Source: Purshia tridentata (taxonomy: Eukaryota; Streptophyta; Magnoliopsida; Rosales; Rosaceae). From it: a stretch of 64,000 bases of DNA. Location of the stretch: assembly GCA_003254885.1 (NCBI GenBank), contig QANT01000175.1, forward strand, positions 1-64,000, given 5' to 3'. The notes beneath the pieces are model-generated. The model saw only the letters and a list, made by a program, of their open reading frames with translations, did no database searches and was not told the DNA's origin. Within the stretch, counting starts at the first letter, position 1, and each line of letters opens with the position of its first letter. The position numbers and the translations under genes are program-made. Positions 47,223-60,665 of this stretch are shown piece by piece.

Positions 47223-49142
47223 CCACTTAAGAACAAATCTATGTATGTATAATTGTATGCATATGGGGGGTTAGTGCAGTTGAAATTAATATTATTAGAA
47301 AAACAAATAAAATGGTGCAATGGGCAACACAAGTAGAGAGTATGATTAAGAGGAATGGGTGGGAGGGGAATGTGAGGAGCAAAAGGACTGCCCAGCCCTC
47401 TCTGCTCTCTGAACCCTCATCATAGTTTGGTCGGCTCAAAAAGCATACCATCAGCATACCAAAAGATACAGGAGTGCAATGCTTTCATGATTTTTAGGGA
47501 ATGCATGTTATATGGTTGCCCCACCCATAAACTAAAACACCAAAAGTTGATGGTTACCTGGTTGCCTGGTTGGTTTGTTTTTTTTGTCTTTTTGATCCCT
47601 ATATTATCTGTGACACATTTTCAAATATATTTTAACTTTAAGCCAAACCTTGTAAGTTCTAACAATAAGCATTTACAGCCTGATCAGGATCTAAGAACCA
47701 CCTACCGGCAAGTTTGATCTTTTAACAAACTGTAAATGTTTCTTGAAAGAAAAGGCTTGACCTTTTCATTTATATATGTATATGCCATTAATTAGTTTAG
47801 AATCTTTAGATTTGTTGTGAAATTTATAACTGTATATGTGGGTGGAAGTGGCTGGTGTTGGCTTTCCAGGGGGGACTATGATCCATATTTGCCACCAAAA
47901 GCCTTTGACACTCTGGCCAACCCAAATTTGTAATCATAATTATGATGATGATGAGTGCTTTAACTTTGTCATTGACATGAAAATATATATTCTTTCGCTG
48001 TGCACCATATATATTGTTAATGTGAAAGAGCCTTTTAAAAGCCATTGTAATTATTCACAGGAAAAAAGAAAAAGTCACTGTAATTATATTAATGCAGCAA
48101 GTGGTCCTATCTTTTTATTCTGAGAGACATCACCATATGCCACTTCTGTGAATTCAATAGGAGGGTCTTCTTGACCCTGTAAATATATTAACTAAAAAAG
48201 AAAAAGAAAAAAAGGAAGCCAAAATCATGAGTTCAGTACTAGACCTTAGATTGCTTGATCCAATTTGTCAAAAAGCCTATTTCTAAAACTCATGAACTAC
48301 TTTCCCTTTTCCTAAACTACGTTTATAAAAAAACTGCATCAAATTAACTGTGTAGGTCAGTTGGATGTTTGCTTATATGACACTTCTAGATGACTTGATG
48401 GTATGTATGATATTAAGATGTGGCTGAGCTCACCATATCAATGCTTAGGTCTGTGCTGCAGCAGAAAGTGATGGGCAACCCATAAATGCGATTCATGAAT
48501 ATAATCATGTTAGTTGGGCTAACTTGACATGTGAATGCGATAAAGATATGTCAATGTTAATATTCACCCATATTCAGCCACTCAAATAATGACTGTAACT
48601 AGTGTACCAAAAAAAAAATAATGACTGTAACTACAACTAATCTTTCTGGAATTGGCTATCTCAACTTATCACCCTGCCTTTGTTACTTAGTATCATAACT
48701 CTAAATTAAAAATATGTTAATGTCAAACATCAAGTATCAAATTTAGTAATATTTTTTAGTAAATTTACACGTAATTCTCGCATTTATTAGAAAATTAGAT
48801 GTTTATAAATAGTTTTAGAGACGGAATGTAAAATTGTAAATTTTTCGCTTGGTTGAGCAACTCTTCTGCTAATTTCAAAGTTTTCGGGCTCGTGACACTT
48901 GGCATCTGCACAGAAGTAAATCCAACTTACCCAATCACCACATGCCACGTCCGAAGAAACTATTGTCAAGTATGCATGACAGCCGACTCTGATTGGTCTG
49001 ACGTGAATCTGTATTTATGTTGCTGTCACGCTATATCTTTCTGTTGTTAACTTGTTATTTATTAGTAAATGCCCGCCGAACGGTCGCGAGTAGGTCCCTG
49101 TAAAGACGCTCTGCGTGGGCCTCAACTTTATTCGTACCTGGA

Positions 49143-49158
49143 GGTTCGGTACCGAACC
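49143..49158. repeat. 16-bp perfect palindrome in a GC-rich island
   Basis: GGTTCGGTACCGAACC is self-complementary. It lies in the only GC-rich stretch (about 49065-49250) of a 5-kb AT-rich region. No tRNA, rRNA or plastid gene is recognised there. Confidence 0.9.
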
Positions 49159-51859
49159 AATGATTTGAATTTTTCGAACGTTGAAGCCACCGGGCAAGTG
49201 TTCTGATCTATATGCGGTAGGTATGCCCATGCAAATACCATCGTGTCCCATTTACTTGTTTGTTTCCGAGTTCCGATTGATTTTTTTATTGGCCGAAGTT
49301 TTATTCAATAAATTAAGTGCAATAATGCAATGAATATTTACCTTTTATGCCCAATTCACACAATCTTTAATTTACTTGGAAATTATTTTTTTGAAAAATG
49401 AAACTCTTCGAGCGCTAGTGAATAAGATTGGAACATTAATTGAGAGGGGCTTGGCTAGTTGAAGATTGTATATTTAAAATTCTGAAAAAAAAAAGTAATT
49501 ATTTCAAAATTTCAAATATTTACTATTATAAAGTCAGAATAAAATTTTTTTTTGTCGCCATGAGCTTCTTCTTACATATATATTGCCAATTTTAATGCTT
49601 GTTGACTATTAGTGACTTCCAATAATATCATCATATCAATAGCATAGCTTCCAAAGAAACACAACCCATTATGTATCCTAACTTGTATGTAAATCCTAAT
49701 TATCCGTCTTCTCTCTAGTCCCTACATAAGAGATCGATGTAGATCAAAGAAAACACATTCAATTTTTGTGGTCGATATTGAAAAAGAAAAGGTAGACCAA
49801 GCAATTAATATACCCCGCAAACAACATTACCGAGCAATGTTGGTGCCACTAGCTCTTATGCATGTTTACAACTCTAGTCACATATTCACTAATTAACCTA
49901 GGAAATAGATATCCATGATCAACTTAATACACACAATTTAATTCAATGAATTTTGTATCTTTTACAAGTTTGTATATATATAGTAAATATTAGCTCTAAA
50001 GTTTTTAACTAATTCATCGTGTCGCGTGTCACTTATAAATCATCTTTAGCTATTTATAAAGAAAAATACAATTATTGAGAATTGGGCCAAATATATTGAA
50101 CAACTCTTGTTAGCATCCTAAAAGAAGAAGCCGAGACTAGCTATAGGATAGAGTTCTAAGCTTCCTCTTATTTAGATCTCAGAAACCATATTGGGTATGT
50201 GCGGTTATTGGTTAATCCATCATCATGAACCTTTTATTTTTATTTTTTTTGTATGATATTATGAGCTAAGATAACTCGATGGGTTGGTTACTGTTTTCAA
50301 CAACCATTTCTATCTGATAGAGACACATGGCCAACCAGTTCATAGTTTATCTTGGATATATTGGATGATTAGGTAATGTGTATGTTTTGTGGCTTGCTTT
50401 CAAACTTTTTACTCGCCCAAGACTGTGTTGGTGGTACATAATATGTGGCAAAATTTCTACATTGTTTTCGCTGCTTTGAAACTTAACCAGAATCAATATT
50501 ATATGATATTTTGAATTTGAGCTTGTATATCCACTAGGATAAGTATATGGTTTGAAAATATCAAATCTGGACAATCATTAACAAAAAAGAAAAAAGGATT
50601 TCCCTCCATTTTTCATGAAATAGTGGCTGATGAACATTTGAGCATAACCTAATTAACGTGACGATATATGCAAATTGTGCAAAGGAAATGGACAAACTCA
50701 CCCACTTCCAAAAGTATTTGAATATTGGCAGAGCTTGTGTTCAAATGTAATATTTTCAATATTCAATGATTTTTGAACCCGTATGGAGGATTTTTGTCGT
50801 TGTAGTTAAGGCAATAGTGGCACAAATACTAGCCATCATTGTCGATTAAAACACAAGTTTTGCCATTCTTTATTAGATTTTGAAGCAGAAGCAACATGTC
50901 ATATGTAGACGACACAGTGCCCAAACCGTGACTCTTCATTCATACCTGCAATTATATCTTGTATAGAAATAAAATGGTTATAAAAAGTTGTTTGAAGCTT
51001 GATAGTAGTTAGTACGACTCTGCGACGATCTAGAATTCAAAATTATGGTAGATATTGTTCTTCTTTATTAATGCCAATAATCTGGTAAGCTTTACAAAAT
51101 AAAGAGCTTTTATCCAATTAATAAGGTTTACCGGAAATGCCCGGATCTGTGTCCTCTAAGTAGGATCTAACCCGAAATCACCACCCAATCCATCTCCAAG
51201 CTTTCTGGAGCGCGTGAAACGTGAAAAACAATTTCGTTAAACTTGGTTAAATACACGCGCTTTGAAAGCGGCTGGTGCGGCTATTGTTGTTTTTGATTTT
51301 GAATGGTTCAGACTTTAGAGTTGGGTTGGATTGGATTGGATGTAATGTTTCAGTAATATATTGATATTTATTAATTTTTTTTTTTTATATTAAGAAAATG
51401 GAGTTTGGGTCACTGGGTCTAAACCCCGGGAGGCTCGGAAACAGGTTCGGGTAGTAGCTATGGGAAAAAGGAAGGCGGAGGGAGTATAAAGCAGAGCGTG
51501 AAAAGAGAGAGAAAAGCGAAAGGTCATGGACTGAAGGAGAGGATGTGAGTGTCTAAATTGGAAACAAAGAAACCTTTACATCAACAACAACAAAGATAAT
51601 ACTCTCTCTCTCTATCCTCTCCCTCCGTCTCTGAGCTTTGGTTCTAGATCTTTCTGAGGAAACCCTTCTGGTTCTGTTCCTCAAGAGCCGGCAAGAAAGA
51701 TTACTATTTAAGTAATACGTAATTAAGAGCTTGAATTAGATTGAGTTCCTTTAAATTCTGGTGAGAAGTTGAGGATTTGATGGTTGGATTGTGAAGTGTG
51801 GTTAAGTTTTGGCTTATAGTTAGAGACTGTTAGTGTTGGTGGCGGGGAAGCAAATAGCA

Positions 51860-54800
51860 ATGGCGGCAGAAGGGACATTATCGTTTTCGGTTGCATCCGT
51901 GGTGGAAGATGTGCTGCAACAGCACGGTACTCGCCTCAGAGATCTTGATTTGGAGTCTAGAAAAGCTGAGGAAGCTGGTACTCACTTTTCTTTTTCTTTT
52001 TTTCCCTTGAAAGAAGAAGATAGAAATTCTTCAGCTAAGGATATGCATTGATCGCAATTTCTTTTAAAATCCTCTTCAAATTGAACCAAACAGAGGATCA
52101 GCTCTCGTTCACTTGGTTTGGTTTCAAGAATCTTGTTTTCTTTTTCTTCAAATTTAAATTTTGTTCCAATCTGTAATTTTTCTACCATCTGATTCATGTT
52201 TCTGTTGTGTGTGGGTCTCCGAGTGTCCTCTGAAGCAATGTGGGCACACACGGCGAGTCATTGCTTGTTATCGTTTCGATGTCCACTTTTTAACGAGTTT
52301 GAAATGAAGAAATTGATATGTTTTTCTTTTCGTTGTTTAAGCTAAACGAACTAACCTTTGTTGTGTAGCATCAAGAAGGAGTGAGGCTGCTGGATGGCTT
52401 AGAAAGATGATCGGTGTTGTTGTGGCTAAAGATTTGCCTGCTGAGCCTTCCGAGGAAGAGTTTAGGCTTGGATTGAGAAGTGGGATTATCCTCTGCAACG
52501 CTCTCAATAAGGTTCAACCTGGAGCTGTGCCCAAGGTGACTCTAATTTCAATTTTTGGCATTCTTTCAATTTCAGTTTTACGTACTTGTATGATTATTAA
52601 CACTGCACAGTTTTTTTCAGGTAGTGGAAAGTCCATGTGATTCAGCTTTGATCCCTGATGGGGCGGCATTGTCTGCGTTTCAGTACTTTGAGAATGTGAG
52701 GAACTTCCTCGTTGCTGTTCAGGAGATGGGAATTCCTACATTTGAGGCATCTGATCTGGAACAGGTATGTGTGCTTACACAAACAAATTCTGTGGTCGGA
52801 TAGCAATGATTTCTCGAACAAGTATGTGTGTTTACATAATCAATTCTTTCTTTATTTTTATTTTCTTATCTTTCAGGGTGGGAAATCTGCCAGGGTTGTG
52901 AATACAGTTGTAGCGCTTAAATCCTATAGTGACTGGAAAAAGGCTGGGGGAAACGGCACATGGAAATTTGGTGGAAATATAAAACCTACCACTTCAACCA
53001 AGTCTTTTTTAAGGAAAAATTCTGAGCCATTCACGAATTCCTTGTCAAGGAACTCATCGATGAATGAAAAAACTCTGAATGCTCTGTCCTCTAATCTTGA
53101 CTCTAATAAAATGGTTGGTAAGCTCAACTTTTGTTATTATTTTTATTTTTATTATTTTGCATTTCTTGTGTGTGTGCTTCTTTCTCAATTTGAGCTGTTA
53201 CTTTCCTATTTGTATATTTTCAGTCCAGTCGCTCTTTGAGTATGCTTGTTCGTGCAGTTCTATTGGATAAGAAGCCTGAAGAAGTTCCAACGGTAAGGGT
53301 TAATGCAGTTGGTGATGTTAATTATATTTTTCAGCATAGTGGTTTTCTATTAAGTTGCTAAAGTGTTCTTTCATCTTGTACCACTCATAGAAATTCTTTT
53401 TACAAAGTCATTCTAACTGGTTTGTGTTTGACTAAGCCCATTTCATTTTTAACTTGTGAGAAAAAAGGGCTTTGTTTTATTCATTGATGGCACCACTTAT
53501 AAAGTATTACTGCTATCACTTTCAATTTTATCTTCTAACATTGCTTCTACTACTTAATTTGGCTTAATTTGCTCTTCTGGCTGCAACAGTTGGTAGAGTC
53601 TGTGTTAAGCAAAGTCGTGGAGGAATTTGAGCAACGCATTGCCAGCCAAAATGAATTGGTATGTTAGTCTTCCTCATTTAAATATGTTTATCTTTCTCAT
53701 TTAAAACTTTTACTTTTAATTTATAAAAAAATTATGAGGCAAAACATATTGTAGGGAAATCTGCTTTCACCTATTCAATATACTGGGGTCATTTTGCATG
53801 TGTTCAGACATAATATCCAAGACTGATGCAACCAAAAGTTCAGACATAATATGCACTTATTGTTTATTCATGTTTCTTTTTTATTTTAAACCAAATTAGT
53901 GATTCATTTTCTTATAATTTCTCTTATAGATGAAAACAACACCAAAAGATGTGGCTGTTTCTCATTCAATGAAAATCGCTTCTGGTGATAAAAAGGTATC
54001 CGTTGTACTTTAACTTAAAAACAGCAATCAAAACTCATATTTCAGAGTTAAAGTCTATAACTAGATCAAAACTCAAATATTTGTGCCTGTTGTGATAATA
54101 ATTAGATGGAAGACAAAAATGCCAAAGTAATAAAGAAAGAGGAATCCTTCAAAAATTACATCTCTGATGAGGAATCGAAAAGTCGGCTGCTCAAACAACA
54201 AATGATCTTTGATCAGCAGCAAAGAGACGTTCAGGTAGGAATCTATTGTGATGCATTTTCCATCATTTTGTTTTTGTTAAATGGTTTAGTGTATTTATCT
54301 CACATATGTATTTTGTAGGAATTAAAGCAAACTCTTCACACTACAAAATCTGGTATTCAGTTTATGCAAATGAAGTTCCATGAGGAGTTCCACAATATTG
54401 GTACAAATTTAAGAGGAAATATTGTTGTTTTTGGTTGCTGTGTTTTTCTGGAGGGGGGGAATAAGAATCTTTTTTCTCATGCAATCTTTGCCTCTATAGG
54501 TTTGCACATTCACGGCCTAGCTCAGGCTGCAAGTGGATATCATAAAGTTTTGGAGGAAAATCGAAAGCTATACAATCAAGTCCAAGACCTCAAAGGTAAT
54601 AAGACCACTGGTTGCTCAAAGCCTGCCTTCTTAATGTTAGTCTGAGCTAATTAGTGATTTCAGATTTGTTGTGTTGATTAGGAAGTATCAGGGTTTATTG
54701 TCGAGTGAGACCCTTCTTACCTGGACAATCAAATGGTTTGAGCTCTGTGGATCATATAGAAGATGGAAATATCACTATTAGCACCCCCTCAAGGCATGGG

Positions 54801-55828
54801 AAAGGACACAGATCCTTCAGTTTTAACAGAGTCTTTGGGCCATCTGCAAGCCAAGGTTGGTAGGATTCTGATTTAAGGTTTTCTTTCTTACTTGAAGAAG
54901 GTTGGTAGAGTTATATAACTAAAGCAGTTTTTAACTTTTTAACACTGTTATTTTCTTTTATATTGCAGCGGACGTCTTCTCTGATATGCACCCACTGATT
55001 CGATCTGTCCTTGATGGTTACAATGTATGCATATTTGCATACGGCCAAACAGGATCAGGGAAAACTTACACTATGGTAATATATGCTCTCTATGTCTACA
55101 TACATGATATTTGATGTAAACTGTTGCTTGATTAAATATGCATACTATCCATTGACTGTTATTGCTTACATGATTAGACTGGACCCAAAGACCTTACGGA
55201 GAAAAACCAAGGTGTAAATTATAGGGCACTGGGAGACTTGTTTCTTATAGCAGATCAAAGAAAGGACACTTTCCTCTATGATATTTCTGTTCAGATGATT
55301 GAGATTTATAACGAGCAAGTTCGGGATCTCCTTGTTACTGATGGATCTAACAAGAGATATCCTTTACTAGTTTACTGCTTATTTTATCTTTTCTCCAATG
55401 AGGTCATGACATTTAGCATTAGTTTTGCTACTAGTCAAACACTTGGGATAAACTGAAAATTCAAGATGTCTTTCCAACATCATTTTTTCTTAAATTTTTT
55501 TTAACTGTACTATGCCAGTGGATTATAATAAACATGCATTATTTCAGTACGGGTCAAAATCATAGTGAAATTCTTGTTTTTTTACTCAAGTTTAATAGCC
55601 TTGTTTGTGTGCCATTATTCCCCCATGCCAGGCTTTGCTTAACTGCTGGTACATTAGAAATTCGTAATAGTTCTCAGACAGGTCTCAGCGTACCAGATGC
55701 AAATCTGGTTCCTGTGTTATCAACATCTGATGTTATTGATCTGATGAACCTCGGACATAGGAACCGTGTTGTGGGTGCAACTGCCTTAAACGACCGAAGT
55801 AGTCGCTCTCACAGGTAGGAGTGTAGTC

Positions 55829-55884
<56 letters not shown>

Positions 55885-57828
55885 GTGAATTCTTAAATGG
55901 CACTCTAATTTTTATCAATCTGCAGTTGCTTGACTGTTCATGTTCAAGGAAGGGATTTGACATCTGGAACTATTCTTCGTGGCTGTATGCATCTGGTTGA
56001 TCTTGCGGGGAGTGAGAGGGTAGACAAATCTGAGGTGACAGGGGATCGATTAAAAGAAGCACAACATATTAACAGATCTCTCTCGGCTTTGGGTGATGTG
56101 ATTGCTTCCCTTGCCCAAAAGAATCCACATGTCCCTTACAGAAACAGCAAACTAACACAGCTGCTCCAAGATTCACTTGGTAAGGTTAACCGACACATGC
56201 CTTCTCGAGAGTGGATCTGCATCTCTCTTTAGGCTTAGATTATCCAAAGATTCTGATTATGGCTTTCTTCTTGTATCCTATCTTTAGGTGGACAGGCCAA
56301 AACACTTATGTTTGTTCACATAAGCCCTGAGCCAGATGCTATTGGTGAAACAATAAGTACACTTAAATTTGCAGAGCGAGTAGCCACAGTTGAACTTGGT
56401 GCTGCCCGAGTAAACAAAGATAGCGCTGATGTCAAAGCACTCAAAGAACAGGTTTTTACATTCTTGGTCAATTTTATGGTCCTTCGTGATCTTACTAATG
56501 AATTCTTATTTGTGCATTATTGAACTTTTAAATATTTATCAGATTGCAAGTCTTAAGGCAGCAGTGGCTAGGAAAGAGGAACAAAGTGTACACAATCAAT
56601 GTCCTGTCTCTGGCAGCTCTGATAAGTTCAGGATGAAAGCTAGTGAATTGTCATCCTTTCATTCTAACCATCAGGGTACAGACATGCTGGGAGATCAGAT
56701 TGGCTGCAGGCAACCGATGGGCAATGTAGGCAACATAGAGGTAAATTGTACCTTTTGGTGGTGATTCAAAAAGTTTCAGGTTTCTTTGAGCATGTACAAA
56801 TGGTTGCGAGTTTAGCAGAATATGTTCTTTTGTTATATTCAGGTGATGCCAATTTAACAAAGCGTTCAATATTGAACTTCTGACATATTTATACTAAAAC
56901 AAGGATATTGGATTTATTAGCAGACTGGTGGTTGGGATTCTTGGGACAAGGACCAACTATCTCGAAATTTATATTTTGTCAAATAATCTTCTACAGTTTT
57001 GCAACATCTGAGCGCCTACTTAAATCTATTCTAGTGCAGGCCTTGCACAGTATATGATTTTTCTGTAGGGAGAGTCCCTAGTCCTAATCATTCAGTTTAT
57101 ATGTTCTAATCGTAGTTTGATGTACTGTTTTTGTAGCTTCACAACAATTCTGCCTCAAGGCAAAAAAGACAAAGCTTTGATCTTGATGATCTACTAGCGA
57201 ATTCACCTCCCTGGCCCCCGGTTAATAGCCCTGGTCAGAATTTTGGGGACGATAAAGACATGGGATCGGGTGAGTGGGTTGATAAAGTTATGGTGAACAA
57301 GCAAGACGTAAGCAGAGTTGGGAATCCTTTAGGATGCTGGGGAGGAGCAGACAATGCGAACTTTTCTGATGCTTTCTACCAGAAATATCTCCAGGATTCT
57401 CCCAAGATTTATCCAGAACAGTCCTACAATATGTTCATGGGAAGTAACGGGTTTGATGACACTGATGATCTTGATGCTGCCACCAGTGATTCTTCAGAGC
57501 CAGATTTGCTCTGGCAGTTCAATCAAACCAAACTTAGCAGCAGCACAGGCAATGGAATTGGGTCAAAGACCAAGAAACCAAATGCAAAGCCAGTGAAAAG
57601 CCCAGAACTAAGGTAATTTGAACTTGATTTCCTGTTTGCATTTATATAAGGTTTACTGAATTTATATAACATGGTTCCTAAAATGTTGCTAATGACTTGT
57701 GCAGCAAGAACTTGAATCCTTCTTTAGGGCCTTCACCTTCACGGAAACCTTTTAATGGGGTACCACATCGGACTGCAAGGCAGCCAGCTCCAGCTGAGAT
57801 GAAACGCAAAGCTGTGAATAGAAAGTAG
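51860..57828 (+). CDS. Kinesin-14 with calponin-homology domain (KIN14G/KP1-like)
   Basis: Nineteen exons: 51860-51977, 52369-52535, 52621-52764, 52877-53113, 53224-53292, 53590-53658, 53930-53995, 54106-54234, 54319-54400, 54500-54595, 54682-54855, 54969-55075, 55178-55356, 55653-55814, 55926-56179, 56288-56451, 56543-56740, 57137-57612, 57705-57828; 1004 residues. A CH domain (about 44-165, [21 protein letters not shown]), a coiled-coil neck, and a central motor (about 394-720) with P-loop GQTGSGKT (476-483), SSRSH (595-599) and DLAGSE (625-630). The plant KCH-type kinesins move to microtubule minus ends and can bind actin or, for KP1, mitochondria. The tail shares PPWP and DLLW motifs with Arabidopsis KP1. 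The intron at 55357-55652 is AT-AC. The donor after exon 4 (ATG|GTTGGT) is weak. Start [19 protein letters not shown]. Confidence 0.95.
55357..55652 (+). other. U12-type AT-AC intron in the kinesin motor
   Basis: The intron starts |ATATCCTTTA, the U12 donor consensus, directly after AACAAGAG, and ends GCTTTGCTTAACTGCTGGTAC|A. TTGCTTAAC (55635-55643) fits the U12 branch-site consensus and sits about 10 bases before the AC acceptor, the spacing this class needs. Splicing restores Arg546 and the conserved KR|LEIRN sequence. No GT-AG pair nearby gives that junction. Confidence 0.93.
55832..55886. repeat. Compound (TG)n(AG)n microsatellite in a kinesin intron
   Basis: About fifteen TG units followed directly by about eleven AG units, in the intron between exons 14 and 15, about 40 bases before the acceptor. 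Confidence 0.95.
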
Positions 57829-57864
57829 AGGTGTTAACTTGACACGTTGAGAGGGTGGTTTCAG

Positions 57865-57899
57865 TTTTTTTTTTTTTTTTTTTTTTTTTNTTTTTTTTT
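57865..57899. repeat. Poly-T run with one ambiguous base
   Basis: A homopolymer of about 35 bases in the kinesin 3' UTR containing the window's only N (position 57890). This most likely marks uncertain run length in the assembly. Confidence 0.95.
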
Positions 57900-59000
57900 C
57901 CTTCAAATGATTTCTTTGAATTTATTACAGAGAGAGGTTTTGCTTATTCTTTTTTTCTTTTGAAAAAAAAATCTTGTAAGTTTTATATACAGTTAAGTGC
58001 AGCAATAAATCCAGTTGCTTGTATATGTTCATGAGTGAGTGCGAATCATATAGACGAATCCTGCCAGTCTTGGTTTGGATGATAGATAATTCTGTTTATA
58101 AATTTTATATTTTCACTTTTGTTTTTTGGGTACGAATTATATACTTCCACATTGCAACTGATACAACTGTAGGCCTTTGCAAGAGTTATTGTATCAACTG
58201 TGACTAAGCAACCAAAGTAGGAAAATGAATGCATTATTGCAAGTGTAGTATTTTGCCATTTAAAAGAATGCCTAAATAGCAAAAATAAAAATAAATAATG
58301 ACCTATAAAAGAAAAAAGCAAGAGGAATGGGAACAGAAGAAAAAGTCTCAACCCAAAATTAATTAAATGCATCTACCCTCTCCGAATTTAACCTAAATGG
58401 CTACATGCTAGAAAGTAATGAAGTCACAAAACCAATATAGAATGATTATTAATGGAGTCATTCAATGTATACTTACATGGGAAATTTTAGAATAAATACT
58501 AAAAGAAAAGGGGTTCATCACTTCAAAATGACTAAGGACATGCTAATAATAACCAAGCCCATAAACTAATGAACTTTTATATGATTACTCCACATTTAAC
58601 ATTAAAGAATGACTCGATTCTTTTATATGATATCTGTCTAAACAAGTTGGTGCAATGATTAATTGTTTTAAAATGATGTAGATGCTTGCAACTATTAACT
58701 GAGGACAAGAAAGAAAGAACAGTTAGTTGATTATATAAATTAATGTTGATGATTGTAATAACAACAATAATAGAGAATCTATTTGAAAGTTTCAACTGAT
58801 CACATGGTCCAAAGGATTTCTTTGAGACCGTCCATTTATTAAGCCATACAAAAAATGATAATAACATTTATAACTTTATCGTGGTACTAGCCAGAAAATC
58901 TATCTAGGGTCAAATTTTGTGTTCCATGAGTCAACATGACTTAATAATTCTTATATGGTCCAACAAGGGCAGCTATTTTGATTTCCAATAACAAGCTATG
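57900..59000. other. Intergenic, kinesin 3' flank to PR-10 promoter
   Basis: AT-rich; no gene seen. Frames at 58046-58372 and 58577-58867 are low-complexity. Confidence 0.5.
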
Positions 59001-59004
59001 ACCC

Positions 59005-59013
59005 TTATAAATA
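59005..59013 (+). promoter_or_regulatory. Probable TATA box of the PR-10 gene
   Basis: TTATAAATA lies about 110 bases before the PR-10 ATG, a normal spacing for a short plant leader. It is called from motif and position only. Confidence 0.55.
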
Positions 59014-59117
59014 TTGATTTCGCTCTTGGTCATCTGTACCAGTTCATGATACATAACCTTTCCCGTTGAGGCAATTAAGTGATCTTGTCATTTTGATGAG
59101 CAAGGCAGTCAATTAAA

Positions 59118-59689
59118 ATGGGTAGCATCAGTTTGAGGCAGGAATTTGCGAGTCCTGTAGCAGCAGCCAGGTTGTTCAAGGCCTTGATCATTGACTCCCA
59201 CAACCTTATCCCCAAGCTCATGCCTCAAGCCATCAAGAGCATCGAAATCATCCAAGGTGATGGAGGAGAAGGAAGCATCAAGCAGATCAATTTTGCTGAG
59301 GGTAATATCTTGTAATTATATCTAAAACTACATCGTTTTAAACTTGTACATATATAATTATGTATGTGTTGGGTGACGATTATGCAGGTACTCGTTACAA
59401 ATACATGAAGAATAGAATAGACACCCTGGACGTAGAGAATTTGGTGTGCAAGTACACTCTGATCGAAGGAGACGTATTGGAGGATAAGATTAAGTCTATT
59501 GCTTACGAGGTGAGGTTTGAAGCCTCTCCAAGTGGATCAGGATGTGTGTGTAAGATGATAAGTGAGTACCAACCTGCTGGTGACTTTGAGATCAATGAAG
59601 AAGAAATCAGGGGTGGGAAGGAAAGAGCAATGGGCATGTACAAAGTTGTTGAAGCTTACCTCTTCGAAAGCCCTGGTGCTTACGAATGA
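59118..59689 (+). CDS. PR-10 / Bet v 1 family protein
   Basis: Two exons, 59118-59301 and 59388-59689; 161 residues, the family's usual length. Bet v 1/PR-10 proteins are small cytosolic proteins with a hydrophobic cavity that binds flavonoids, cytokinins or sterols; many are stress-induced and some are fruit or pollen allergens. The glycine-rich P-loop GDGGEGSIK (residues 47-55) and the C-terminal helix region GKERAMGMYKVVEAYLF are present. The intron splits the Gly62 codon, the conserved position for this family. The N-terminus MGSISLRQEF differs from the common MGVFTYE start of Bet v 1-like allergens, so this is a divergent member. The ligand is unknown. Confidence 0.94.
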
Positions 59690-60665
59690 TCCACTGCATG
59701 CCCTCAACAACCGATATAAATACTACGTTTCATTCAGTTTATGCTTGTAATCTTTGTTCAACATGAGAAATATATAAATAATTAACGATCATTACAGAAG
59801 CTAATTAATTGTTATATTTTATCTGCTAGTTTCATGTTTCAAAGTCACGGAAATGGGGAGCAAGTATGAAATAATGTCGTATACGAGTAGTCTAGTACCA
59901 AGAAAAGAGACAACGAGAGACTATCCGATTCCTTCATATTCTAAACCAGCCAGGGGTCCAGGGCACAATGTACAAGTCTATTCATTACTAAACTTGAATT
60001 ACACAGTACGACAACAAGTTGATGTTGAGGTTTGGTGGTTTTTGGAGATATTAATTGATGGGTGTGTTGAGTGTTTTTTGTAGCAGTAATGGAAAATCGA
60101 TAAACACACATGATAAAAATATTTATTAAGAAATTTTTTTGGTAAAACACTAAAACTTGTTGAGGAAGCTGTCCTACTGTACACTTTAAACGACAGAAAA
60201 CAAGAAATGAGCAAAGTTAATGCAGTGATCATTTACAATGACCCATTGTCCCTTCAGCTGTTACTAGTCAATGCAGTCATTTTTAGAGTACATCAACCTG
60301 TCATTATTTCAATCACAGTAGTGCTGACTTTCTCAGCTGCAGAATTTAAATGATTAATCTGGGTAGTAGATTTCATGAATTTACATTGTAACTAAAGATG
60401 TTAAAAGAAAAAGGGTTGTATTGCACCAGCAAAATTTCCTTGTACACGAATGAAGAAATGAGGCTGTACATGAGCATATATTATCGGGATGCAGCATCAC
60501 TTCAGAATATCTCGTAGCCGCCTACCAGGGCAGAGAATGCTTGTTTGTATAAACAGAGATGGAAGATTCTAAATTGGAGCTTTATTGCAAAATTCTCTTG
60601 TATAAATGGAAGAAGCTCTTGGTATCTCATGTACAGATTGAATATCGAAGATGATGATGATGATC
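59690..60665. other. Convergent spacer, PR-10 to polygalacturonase-like gene
   Basis: No gene seen. The small frame at 59853-60083 has no domain. The right part is the 3' UTR of the minus-strand gene. Confidence 0.5.

Larger units (their letters stand above)
46151..51480. other. Gene-poor region of about 5.3 kb
   Basis: The largest gap in the window. No frame resembles a protein family. AT-rich throughout except for about 49065-49250. It contains a repeat-like block at 47085-47222 and a palindrome at 49143-49158 (both listed). The right end leads into the kinesin promoter and CT-rich leader (51601-51625). Confidence 0.55.

Noticed and set aside
47340-47375. Minus strand resembles miR482/2118 (ends ACCCATTCC)
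   Set aside because: I count three mismatches in 19 bases, and no convincing star arm was found; the best partner, near 47518-47530, pairs over only about 9 bases.
49015-49251. 78-codon minus-strand frame over the GC-rich island
   Set aside because: No domain, no ATG-supported family match; kept only as a composition finding.
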